DNA from: G963675935 sp963719005
Lineage (GTDB): Bacteria; Planctomycetota; Planctomycetia; Pirellulales; Thermoguttaceae
Direction: 5' to 3'
Length of the DNA: 64,000 nucleotides
Assembly (NCBI GenBank): GCA_963719005.1
Contig: CAVRAR010000014.1
Coordinates: 434,001-498,000, forward strand
Below the pieces are notes generated by a model, which was given only the letters and a program-made list of their open reading frames with translations, made no database searches and was not told the origin of the DNA. Positions 39,488-47,830 of the stretch are shown here, one piece after another (the stretch's first letter is position 1; each line of letters starts with the position of its first letter). The translations under genes were made by a program, and so were the position numbers.

Positions 39488-40059
39488 GATTGTCCCTTTC
39501 GCGATTAGGCCGAGGCGTTTTCACCTTCGGCGGATTTCAGAAACGAGCGTGCCCTGAGCCGCGGCGACACATGCCCGACGACTCGCGGCCTGTAACCGTG
39601 ACAGACTACATGCGCGATCTACCTGCGGCATTGCTTCGCATGATCGCGTGCTTTTCCCTGGCGACCCTGCCCCCTGCCAAGGATTCAATTGTAGATAGGT
39701 CGCATTCGATGAAGAGGCAAAGGAAAACGGCGTCGCTAACGGAATTCTAACAATCGACAGACGCCAATAGGCAGTAGTTTCTAGTACTTTTATTGATAGC
39801 ACATACCCGTATTCCCCTATATCCCCAGGCTCTCCCGGAGGTTTTCGCAAGTCTGTCGTCCCACATACGACATTGAAAAACCTTTTGGAACCTGGGAAAA
39901 TGGCAAAAGCAAGGTAAAAAGTCCTAGAAACTACTGAATAGGAGGAGACGCGAACACGGCCCGCGAGCCGGCATTTGCGTTAGCGGCCGATCTTACGGCA
40001 CGGAGACGGGGCCATCAAGGTTGTGGCTCCGATGAGTGCTTCAGTTCTTCCACATCGGC
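39488..40059. other. Gene-free stretch containing a MITE; pstS upstream region
   Basis: About 570 bases without a convincing gene. The central part (39772-39936) is a miniature inverted-repeat element. The segment 39488-39765 should hold the pstS promoter; no clear Pho box was recognised. The segment 39943-40059 shows nothing. Confidence 0.5.
39766..39942. mobile_element. MITE-like element with terminal inverted repeats and 6-bp target duplication
   Basis: The element spans 39772-39936 (165 bp). Its termini, 39772-39791 and 39917-39936, are inverse copies at 19 of 20 positions (outer word CAGTAGTTTCTAG). It is flanked on both sides by AATAGG (39766-39771 and 39937-39942), a perfect direct repeat as left by transposition. 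There is no transposase or ORF inside, and the interior is more AT-rich than the surroundings. It would need a transposase in trans. The parent insertion sequence is not in the window. Confidence 0.88.
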
Positions 40060-40542
40060 TCAGGCGAGAATCAGAAGAGACGCATACACCGCATCCGTGC
40101 CATAATCGGCGAATACGTCCTTGAGCACGGCGTGGGCCTTTTTCTTGCGGCTCTTCACCAGCAACTCGCCCTCAAGATGGAATTCCAACGCCTCCTTGAT
40201 ATGTCTCAAAGCGGCATCGACGGTCTTGGCGGTAGCCACACAGCCATCGACTGCGGGGCTAAAAGCATTGTAACCGGTCTTCGTCTTGAGCACGACCACC
40301 GGAACCGAAATGACCTTCCTTTTCATTTGCCCGTTCCTCCGCCTTCGATTCCCCGCTTGTCGAAGAATACTGGCTACGGTTTTGCGGTGCAGCTCCTCGT
40401 TGCTGGTACGATAGCTCACCGTCACAACACCTCCCTTGCTTGGATGGGCGAACTGCCGTTGGCTGTCTCTTCTTCTGAGTAGAATCCGCCCATTCTCGCC
40501 GAACAGTTGCAGGACGTCCCTGACTTTGTAGCGTATCGCCAT
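40060..40542 (-). CDS. HicA-HicB fusion protein with altered HicA active site
   Basis: One 160-residue frame holds both halves of a HicAB toxin-antitoxin pair. Residues 1-~64 match HicA (YKVRDVLQLFGENG, FAHPSKGGVVTV, TVASILRQAG), and residues 73-160 match HicB (VVVLKTKTGYNAFSPAVDGC, TVDAALRHIKEALEFHLEG). No stop separates them; the linker NRRRRNGQ joins them, and HicB retains its own GGAGG and ATG at 40326. HicA RNases use a His in a GSHRQF-like motif; here the position reads DSQRQF, with Gln28 for His. The toxin half is therefore probably inactive and may serve as a dimerising or tethering unit. Confidence 0.82.
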   Translation of the reverse strand: MAIRYKVRDVLQLFGENGRILLRRRDSQRQFAHPSKGGVVTVSYRTSNEELHRKTVASILRQAGNRRRRNGQMKRKVISVPVVVLKTKTGYNAFSPAVDGCVATAKTVDAALRHIKEALEFHLEGELLVKSRKKKAHAVLKDVFADYGTDAVYASLLILA

Positions 40543-40578
40543 GACGGATCATCTCCGCGCGGGACGCGATTCAACAGG

Positions 40579-40638
40579 GTAGGTTATGCTTCAGCATAAC
40601 AACAGGCCGACATCGTGTTATGCTGAAGCATAACCTAC
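40579..40638. repeat. Perfect inverted repeat, 23-bp arms
   Basis: Arms 40579-40601 and 40616-40638 are exact inverse copies around a 14-nt centre. It lies between the mcsB 3' end and the HicA-HicB fusion start. It could form a strong hairpin terminating mcsAB. Confidence 0.9.
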
Positions 40639-40661
40639 GCGCTACGCGCTCAGGCCCCGAC

Positions 40662-41742
40662 TCAATTATGCTCGGCTCCGCCGTTGCCGTTCTCCTTATT
40701 CAGATACCGCCGCAGATACCGGGCCCGCTCGATGTTCCGGTCGGTCGTGTCCATCTCGCCGCCGGTGATTTTCTGCAAGTGGGCCGGCTGCGTGCGGATG
40801 AACAGCTCGTTGATGGCCGGAATGTTCAGATCGCGGATCAGCCCGAGGTTCACCCCCATGCGAACGCTGGAAAGCAAGTGCATCGTCTCCTCGGAGGTGA
40901 TGGTCTGCGCGGTCCGCAGAATGCCGTACGCCCGGCTCACCCGGTCGTGCAGGTTTTCGTGGCTTTCCTTAATGAGAAACTCGCGGGCCTGACGCTCGTA
41001 GTCGATAATCACCGGCACGATGTCACTCACCTGTCGGATCAACTCCGACTCGGTGCGGCCCAAGGTAATCTGGTTGCTGATCTGGTAGAAATCGCCCATC
41101 GCCTGCGAGCCTTCGCCGTACAGCCCACGCACCGCCAGACTGATCTTTTGCAGGCTGCGAAACACCTTGTCGATCTGCCGGGTAATCACTCAGCGCCGGC
41201 AGATGCAGCATGACGCTCACGCGCATCCCGGTGCCGACGTTCGTCGGGCAGGCGGTCAGATAGCCCAGCTTCTCGTGGAAGGCGTAGGCGACCTTCTCCT
41301 CGATCAGGTCGTCGATGCGGTTGACCTGCTCCCAGACGCTGTTGAGGTCCAGCCCGCTCTGCATCACCTGGATCCGCAGGTGATCCTCCTCGTTGACCAT
41401 CAGGCTGAACTTCTCGCGGCAGTCGATGGCCACGGCGCGGGCGGCTTGCCCCTCGGCGTGCTCGCGGCTGATCAGGTGCCGCTCGACCAGGAACTGCCGA
41501 TCGACTTTCTCCAATTTCGACAGATCGACGTAGAGCAATTCGTTCTCGGCGGCCACTCGCTCGATCCGCTCGTGCAGAATCTTCTCGATCCGCGCGAGGT
41601 CTTGCGGCGTGGCGCGATTGATGAACGGAAAATCGGCCAGGTTGCGGGCCAGCCGCACGCGGCTGCTGATGACGATGTCGGACTCGGGGCCCGCGCCCCG
41701 CAACCATTCGCCGCTGCTGTTCGTCAGGTCGTCCAGTTGCAC
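40662..41742 (-). CDS. mcsB: Protein-arginine kinase McsB (one frame break)
   Basis: A guanido-kinase-fold enzyme that phosphorylates arginines on proteins and marks them for ClpCP. Motifs include DIVISSRVRLARNLADFPF (start of the kinase domain), TACPTNVGTGMRVSVMLHLP (active-site region) and the C-terminal RMGVNLGLI. The frame changes at ~41183, where LPAL is followed by SDYP instead of VITRQID; dropping one A restores the canonical LPALVITRQI and a 359-residue protein. GTG 41742 has AGGGGAG upstream and follows the mcsA stop by 5 bp. Coupled to mcsA. Confidence 0.94.
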
Positions 41743-41746
41743 GGCG

Positions 41747-42253
41747 TCAACTCCCCTCGGTCTCGATCCGTTGGATTTCATCTCGCAACTCGCTGGCCCG
41801 CTCGTAACGCTCCTCGTCGATCGCTTCTTTCATTTCGCGGCGCAGGCGGATCAACTGCGTGCGGTTTTCGCTGCCGCCGGCCGGGCGACGCGGCCGCTTG
41901 CCCACGTGCTCCAGTTCGCCGTGGATGTTGACGATCAACGGCTCCAGTTGCCGCTGGAAGCAGACGTAATCGTGAGGGCAGCCCAGCCGGCCTTGGCTGC
42001 GGAACTCGTAAAACGTAATCCCGCACACCGGACAGGCTTGCTGGTCCAAGTTGGCCAATTCCTCCGCCGTCTGACCGATCGCCATCTGCTGCGCCAAGGC
42101 CGCCGCCATGCCGGCCGCCGGCGTCGGCTCGTTCGACGACGCCGTAAGATATTGCCGGGCATGGTCTTCGCACAGGTGCAATTCCTGCGGCTTGCCGCCG
42201 GTCAACTCCGTAATGTGGAACGTCGCCGGCTTGTCGCACTGCTGGCACTTCAT
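41747..42253 (-). CDS. mcsA: McsA, zinc-binding activator of McsB
   Basis: 168 residues. Two CxxC-type zinc knuckles are visible: MKCQQCDK at the start and CPVCGITFYEF in the middle (with CPHDYVC). The C-terminal UVR-type coiled coil reads LRREMKEAIDEERYERASEL. Matches McsA, which activates the arginine kinase McsB encoded just downstream. In planctomycetes mcsAB often lies without ctsR or clpC, as here. Confidence 0.94.
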   Translation of the reverse strand: MKCQQCDKPATFHITELTGGKPQELHLCEDHARQYLTASSNEPTPAAGMAAALAQQMAIGQTAEELANLDQQACPVCGITFYEFRSQGRLGCPHDYVCFQRQLEPLIVNIHGELEHVGKRPRRPAGGSENRTQLIRLRREMKEAIDEERYERASELRDEIQRIETEGS

Positions 42254-42525
42254 AGTGGATCGCCTTTCCCCTCTTCCTTAAGGATTCTATCCGCCACCCC
42301 CCCCATGTCAAGGACAGACTGCGTTCGCGGCTAAAATGGCCGTTCTGGGTCGTCCGCCGTCAAAGTGGGAAAGTCGTCTAGCCGCGCCCCGAAGGGAAGC
42401 GTTCAGCTCGCCGATGATTGTCGCCATTCAACGAGCACGATAAGCTAATAGGATCGGTTCGTTGTGTCAATCTGATCTGGTCCGTCTTCTTTGGTCTCAA
42501 AATACGTAACGTCCACCGCATCACC

Positions 42526-44061
42526 ATGACCACCACCTCCACACACTTGCCCGATTTCGACACCTTCCAACGCCTGGCCGCCAACGCCGGGCTCGTGCCG
42601 GTCTATCGCCGGCTGGTCGGCGACTCGCTGACGCCCGTCTCGGCCTTCCACAAGATCGACGCCGGCCGCTGCGCCTGCCTCTTCGAGAGCGTGGTCGGCG
42701 GCGAAAAGGTCGGCCGCTACAGCTTCCTGGCCGTCGATCCCTTCTTCGAAATCGAAGCCTACGGCCGCCGGGTGACGACCAACGCCTACTCGGGCGTGTC
42801 GGCCGGCGGAACGCCGACGCTGGTCACGCGGCAGTTCGAGTGCGAAAACCCGCTGGAGGAGTTGCGACGCCGGGTCGAGGCGGTCCGCGCGGTGCATCTG
42901 CCCGAGTTGCCCCCGTTTTGCAGCGGCGCGGTCGGATACGCCGGCTACGACACGGTTCGCTACATGGAGCATCTGCCGAACGCCCCGGCCGACGACCGCC
43001 ACGTGCCCGACCTGGCCTTCGCCTTCTACGACCAGATGGTCGTTTTCGACAACGTCACCAAGGCGATCGTAGTCGTGGCGATGGCCCGGCTCGACAAACC
43101 GGGCGTCACTCCGGCCCAAGCCTACCAATCCGCCTGCCAACGGGTCGATCGGCTGGTTGAAAAGCTCTCCGCGCCGCAGGACACCATTCGGCCGTTCGAC
43201 ATCCGCACCACCGGCGACGTCTCGTTGCCGTACGAGTCGAACTTCGCCAAGCCCGACTTCGAGGCGGCCGTCCGCAAGTGCGTCGAATACATCCGCGCCG
43301 GCGACATCTTCCAGGTCGTGCTCAGCCAGCGGCTCAAAGTGCCGCTCCGCACGCATCCGTTCGAGATTTACCGCACGCTGCGGGTGGTCAACCCCAGCCC
43401 GTTCATGTTCTACGTCCGCACGCCGAGCGTCACGCTGGTGGGCAGTTCGCCGGAAGTGATGGTCCGCGTGGTCGATGGCCGCGTGACCGTTCGCCCCTTG
43501 GCCGGCACGCGCCCCCGTGGCCGAACCGACGAGGAGGACCGCCGACTGGCCGAGGAGTTGCTGGCCGATCCGAAGGAGCGGGCGGAGCACGTCATGCTCG
43601 TCGATCTGGGCCGCAACGATGTCGGCCGCGTGGCCGATTTCCGCTCGGTCGAAGTGACCGACGTCATGACGATCGAGCGCTACAGTCACGTGATGCACAT
43701 CACCTCGAACGTCAGCGGCCACCTCGCCGCCGGCCGCAGCGCCTTCGACGCCCTGCAAGTCTGCCTGCCCGCGGGCACGGTTTCCGGCGCACCGAAGGTT
43801 CGGGCGATGGAGATCATCGACGAGTTAGAGCCCTGTCGCCGCGGCCCCTACGGCGGCGCCGTCGGCTACGTAGATTTCGCCGGCAACATGGACACCTGCA
43901 TCGCGCTGCGCACGATAGTAATCCACGACGACACCGCCTACATCCAAGCCGGCGCCGGCCTGGTGGCCGACAGCGTCCCGGAGAATGAATGGAATGAGAC
44001 GCTGAATAAGGCGCGGGGGCTGTTGAAGGCGATTGAGTTGGCGGAGGGAAGGGGCGGGTAG
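42526..44061 (+). CDS. trpE: Anthranilate synthase component I
   Basis: 511 residues from the ATG at 42526. The first committed step of tryptophan synthesis: chorismate plus ammonia from TrpG gives anthranilate. The N-terminal domain carries the FESVVGGEKVGRYSFLAVDP motif, close to the usual LLES feedback site; the catalytic domain has VLSQRLKVPLRTHPFEIYRT, RPLAGTRPRGRT, DLGRNDVGRV and GTVSGAPKVRAMEI. GC content and codon use match the core genome. An upstream in-frame start would add 36 unrelated residues. No trpG or other trp genes are in the window. Confidence 0.96.
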   Translation: MTTTSTHLPDFDTFQRLAANAGLVPVYRRLVGDSLTPVSAFHKIDAGRCACLFESVVGGEKVGRYSFLAVDPFFEIEAYGRRVTTNAYSGVSAGGTPTLVTRQFECENPLEELRRRVEAVRAVHLPELPPFCSGAVGYAGYDTVRYMEHLPNAPADDRHVPDLAFAFYDQMVVFDNVTKAIVVVAMARLDKPGVTPAQAYQSACQRVDRLVEKLSAPQDTIRPFDIRTTGDVSLPYESNFAKPDFEAAVRKCVEYIRAGDIFQVVLSQRLKVPLRTHPFEIYRTLRVVNPSPFMFYVRTPSVTLVGSSPEVMVRVVDGRVTVRPLAGTRPRGRTDEEDRRLAEELLADPKERAEHVMLVDLGRNDVGRVADFRSVEVTDVMTIERYSHVMHITSNVSGHLAAGRSAFDALQVCLPAGTVSGAPKVRAMEIIDELEPCRRGPYGGAVGYVDFAGNMDTCIALRTIVIHDDTAYIQAGAGLVADSVPENEWNETLNKARGLLKAIELAEGRGG

Positions 44062-44113
44062 GAGAGAGAAAACGACCCGTAAGAATCGTTCTTGCCTTTA
44101 ACGGAAAGCCGCC

Positions 44114-44968
44114 ATGCGATTCATCGTTGACACAAACCAAATAGAGGACATCGCCAGAAGTGGTCCGCCACAGACATTCCGTCCGACTCTAGTGATTGCT
44201 CCACCGATCTGGTCCGAATTCACTTTACAGCAGCGACTTACTCCTTGTCTACGCACAGTGGCACAGTATGACTTGGCTTTTGGCATGGGATACCCACATA
44301 TCGTGGATGCTCTTCGCTTGCTGAATGAAGACGAAGTCCGAGAATTCGTACCGATCTATCCGACGGACTCTGAGGCCCATACCATTCTCCGCGAGGTATT
44401 TTGCTCGCCAAGCTCCAGGCATTTTCAGCACGCTAAGGCATTGGCGCACGATGAAGCGCAAGACAAGAACCGCTCATTATCCTGGCTTGAACAACGAAAA
44501 AAGGAAATTACGGAAGGCACGTCGCGGGGCGAACATATCGAACTGGCAGAGTTCTCCAACATTGAGGAGGCCGACTCGCGATTCCTTTCTGGAGACAACG
44601 CCGTATGTCGCCGAGCCCTTCTTGATGAGATTACCGAGGGTGGCGCAACCATCTGCGCTTCGTCCGCGAACTCCTTGTATGACGCTATTCTGGCAAACCC
44701 GTCTCTGCGTCGCTTCCTGCGACTCCACATCACATTCGTGCTCGCATACACCGATTCTTGGAGCAACACGAGCATGAACAGCCTCGGAGACCTCAAGGCG
44801 AAGCGCAACGATGTTCCCGATATTATGCTGGCTCTTTACGCGGCCGATGGCGACACCATTCTTACGAGCGACAAGCGCCTCCAATGTGCTTTTCGATATT
44901 GCGATCCACTTGAGAAGGTTCGCCTTTCCACGTGGGCGGCTGAGCGAGCCCGGGGAACCAAAACTTAA
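44114..44968 (+). CDS. PIN-domain-like protein, lower GC than neighbours
   Basis: 284 residues. The N-terminus MRFIVDTNQI has the Asp-Thr-Asn seen at the start of PIN ribonucleases, and the C-terminus NDVPDIMLALYAADGDTILTSDKRL resembles the last PIN Asp cluster. The large middle (~60-220) is unlike small VapC toxins. Base composition is visibly more AT-rich than trpE or the following genes, suggesting recent arrival. It is followed, 105 bp later, by an Mrr-type nuclease gene on the same strand. Function unproven; an RNA- or DNA-cleaving role is inferred from the fold. Confidence 0.6.
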   Translation: MRFIVDTNQIEDIARSGPPQTFRPTLVIAPPIWSEFTLQQRLTPCLRTVAQYDLAFGMGYPHIVDALRLLNEDEVREFVPIYPTDSEAHTILREVFCSPSSRHFQHAKALAHDEAQDKNRSLSWLEQRKKEITEGTSRGEHIELAEFSNIEEADSRFLSGDNAVCRRALLDEITEGGATICASSANSLYDAILANPSLRRFLRLHITFVLAYTDSWSNTSMNSLGDLKAKRNDVPDIMLALYAADGDTILTSDKRLQCAFRYCDPLEKVRLSTWAAERARGTKT

Positions 44969-45073
44969 CCGGATGCACGAGAGAGGAAAAGCAGGGTGTT
45001 CCGAAAGACCAGGGTTTGCGCGTTGTTTCTCCAGCCTTGCGGAAAACGCGCGTAGCGGGCGAAAGAGGCGATC

Positions 45074-45925
45074 ATGAGCAGGCGCTACGAAAGCGGTTGC
45101 GCGGTGATTTTCCAGTGTGCAATCGTGGTAATAGTATGGGTATGCATTGCTAGTTCGTGGTGGGAGCGATGGCACCCGACCAGAAACACCCACCCTGTAG
45201 ACCTCACCGATCTGTGGTTTCTGACGATCCTTTTCGTGATCGCACCCGCTGCGATATTATGCTATTGCCCGTTCTACCTTGGTTACCTCCGGTTGATGCG
45301 TAACAGGGACCAGCAGGGCACTCCGCAGCAGCCCGTTCAACAGTCTCCCGAAGAATTCGAACGGCGGAAGAAGGAAACGGAGCGACTGCGACAGCTCGAG
45401 GAGGACAAGGCACGCGCCGATTGGGAGCGATACCACCGGTTCCGACGGATCGAGGAAGTGGACGAAATGACCGGGCTTCAGTTTGAGGAGTTTGCTGCGA
45501 GGCTCTTCGAGAAGGCGGGCTACCTGGACGTGGCGCGAACCCCCATCAACGATCAGGGGGCAGACATAATATGCAGTTCCCCCGATGGCAGAAAGGTCGT
45601 AGTGCAAGCAAAGCGATGGCACGGAAAGAAGGTCGGTAACGGCGGTATCCAAGAGGTGCTGGCCGCGATGCTTTACTACGCGGCTGATCGCGCCGTTGTA
45701 ATCACAACCTCTCGCTTCACCGAGTCTGCCCGGGCGCTTGCGGCAAAGGATAATCGCATCACACTCATCGACAGAAGAGGACTGGTCGAAATGATTGAGC
45801 AATACTGGCCGCGAATCACACCAGAGTTTGATTGGGACGAGTACAACACAAACGTAAAACGTCCGTACAACCGCAGAGGACGCAAGACGGGATATTACCG
45901 GGAACGGAAACCCGGTCGGTACTAG
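45074..45925 (+). CDS. Membrane-anchored Mrr-type restriction endonuclease-like protein
   Basis: 283 residues. Two membrane helices at ~9-29 and ~44-70 precede a charged coiled coil (~80-125) and a PD-(D/E)xK Mrr-type catalytic domain (~128-245): LQFEEFAARLFEKAGYLDV, NDQGADIICSS (catalytic Asp), VVVQAKRW (QxK) and GGIQEVLAAMLYYAADRAVV. Mrr enzymes cut modified DNA. The membrane anchor is typical of a subset of Mrr_cat proteins. Neighbouring PIN-like gene and repeat-rich flank hint at an accessory defence locus. Confidence 0.85.
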   Translation: MSRRYESGCAVIFQCAIVVIVWVCIASSWWERWHPTRNTHPVDLTDLWFLTILFVIAPAAILCYCPFYLGYLRLMRNRDQQGTPQQPVQQSPEEFERRKKETERLRQLEEDKARADWERYHRFRRIEEVDEMTGLQFEEFAARLFEKAGYLDVARTPINDQGADIICSSPDGRKVVVQAKRWHGKKVGNGGIQEVLAAMLYYAADRAVVITTSRFTESARALAAKDNRITLIDRRGLVEMIEQYWPRITPEFDWDEYNTNVKRPYNRRGRKTGYYRERKPGRY

Positions 45926-45930
45926 TTTTC

Positions 45931-46971
45931 ACGCCCGTTCACGGGCGTTTCCGCCGCAAGCGGTATTAGGCCCGTGCTTCAGCACGGGTTGGCGAGGGCC
46001 GAGTTTTTTCACGTTCGTCCGGTGTCACGCCCGTTCACGGGCGTCCCGTTTGGCGGCGCGGGGGCAGGAGTCCCGTGAACGGGACTGACAATCGAACCGT
46101 CTTTCCGCCTCTCGAACCCGACGTAAACGTCGGGTCTAATCCCGCCTGCGGCGGAAAGGACCGTGAACGGCCCTCACGATTCCGTAACCGGTTTTCATCG
46201 CGTCGCTATAGAAACGGTCGGCAATCCCATCACAGCCGATAGCCCGCAGGGCTTGCGTAGGATAGCCCAAGGTTGCCGCGCAGCGGCTACCTTGGGTTCG
46301 CGGGACGAGGGAAACGCAAACCCCAACGGGGTTTCGTAGCCGGGCCGCCGCGTTACGCAACGCCTTCGGCGTAAACGTGGCGACCGATCACCGTCACCCT
46401 GGGTAGCCGCTGCGCGGCAACCCAGGGCTATCCTCCGAAAGCCCTTTGGGCTAATACGCGACGAGGGAATCGAAACAGAAAATGAACCGCGGGGTGCAGT
46501 CGTTTTCACGCCCGTTTCGAGACAGTCCGGCTTTCAGGACGACATTGCGAGGTGATTATCCCGAAGGGATTTGAGCCATTAGCCCCGGGTGCGCAGCAAC
46601 CCGGGGTCTTAGGGTCGTCGCGCACTGCGCGACCCCGGAGGGGTCGTAGCGCGGACCTACGACCCCTCCGGGGTCGGCCGCATTGTCGCGTAGCGTATCA
46701 TTTCCGGGGGTGTCGCTTCGCTCAACCCCCGGCTAATCGCTGGGAACCCTCCGGGTTCGGATGACATCACCGGGACATCGGGTTCGGATGACATCGCCGG
46801 GACATCGGGTTCGGAGGGCGTCATTCGGACATCAGGTTCGGAGGACGTCATTCGGACATCGGGTTCGGTTTGCGTCATCACGTTCAATTATCGGTGTCGC
46901 GTTCAATTGTCATTATCCCGCGGGGCTTGCGTAGGGCAGCCCAAGGTTGCTGCCTGAGCGGCTGCCTTGGG
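45931..46971. repeat. Hairpin-dense gene-free island
   Basis: About 1 kb without a credible gene. It is packed with near-perfect short palindromes: CGCCCGTTCACGGGCG at 45932-45947 and again at 46028-46043, 45971-45988, 46069-46086, a perfect 9-bp-arm palindrome at 46116-46135, and a ~30-bp hairpin (word AAGGTTGCCGCG...) at 46266-46296, repeated in reverse orientation at 46398-46426 and in altered form at 46940-46971. A block of 27-bp tandem repeats lies at 46753-46882. Confidence 0.8.
46753..46882. repeat. Tandem repeat, 27-bp unit, ~4.8 copies
   Basis: Units at 46753, 46780, 46807 and 46834 are each exactly 27 bp with 2-6 differences, plus a partial fifth from 46861. The unit begins GGGTTCGG and ends GGACATC. 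The units are contiguous, with no spacers. On the reverse strand they encode a 9-residue repeat of the form SEPDVRMTS, but no start signal supports translation. Confidence 0.88.
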
Positions 46972-47052
46972 TTCTTCGTGCGCGATCTCCGCTCCGTCCA
47001 TCCCCCGCACAATGCGTCTGAGCCAAGAAGCGTGGAGCCACTCTTGCGTTCG

Positions 47053-47758
47053 CTACCGCCGCGCTTCGATGATGCGGAACTTCATGCCTTTGATCGGTGC
47101 GCCGCCGTTGTGAAACGCCAGGCCGCGGTAGCGGTAGTTCGACATGCGGCGGTGCGTGTGGCCGAAGTAGACGTTGCGCACGCCGTTGCCGGGGCCTTGC
47201 CCGACGCTCTCCAGGTACTTCAAAATGCGGCGGACCACGATTCGTTTGGCGTAAACCAGATGCGGCACCGATCGGTGCAGCCGCGTCATCACCACCACGT
47301 CGTACAACGCGCTCGATGAAGGGGCCGCGGCGGCGGCGGTCGAGCCACTGGTCGCGGGCCTCGGCCAACATCTCGGCGTTCATGGTTTTGTCGGCCACGT
47401 CGCCGTGCAGAAAGACGCTGCTGCCCAATCGCACGTAGTAACGGTGCCAGGAAAGATTCGACACCCGCTGTTCGAGTTTCGCAAGCCGATCGATCAGCGC
47501 CTGATGGTAATCGTGATTGCCGAGGACAAGATGGAAATGGCACTGCGGGCAGGAGTCGGCCAGTTCGCCGAGCCACTGGGCAGCCCGATCCACGGCCCGA
47601 AGGACAGGGATGCGCGACCAGCGGAAGTCGAAAATATCGCCGCCGAGCACAAACGCTTCCGCGTGCGACGCCGCCAGGGCGATCTCCTCCAGGTACCGAT
47701 GGGCATCCGAGCGATTGGCGAACAGATGCAGGTCGGAAACGAAGTAGCATTTGGCCAT
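47053..47758 (-). CDS. Calcineurin-like metallophosphatase, UDP-diacylglucosamine hydrolase-like (one frame break)
   Basis: A 235-residue phosphoesterase when mended. Metal motifs are MAKCYFVSDLHLF (DxH), GGDIFDF (GD), LVLGNHDYH (GNHD), a later VFLHGD and YFGHTHRRM (GHTH). LpxH-type enzymes of lipid A synthesis share these, but other phosphoesterases do too. The frame changes in the G/C tract 47308-47312; one GC joins FIERA to LYDVVVMT. It diverges from the six-hairpin gene with 72 bp between them. Confidence 0.88.
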
Positions 47759-47830
47759 TTGTCTTATTATATTGGTTTGGCGAGAATGAGAAGCTCAACT
47801 TGCCAGCAAAACACCTTGGAGTTTTTTCCG

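Noticed and set aside
39490..39750. 86-residue + strand frame upstream of pstS
   Set aside because: Overlaps the pstS promoter region and has no family features or ribosome site.
46753..46882. CRISPR array
   Set aside because: The 27-bp units are contiguous, with no spacers and no cas genes in the window.
46657..46887. 76-residue reverse frame over the 27-bp repeats as a real repeat protein
   Set aside because: No ribosome site, start codon lies in repeat sequence, and the composition only reflects the tandem units. Kept as a low-interest finding.
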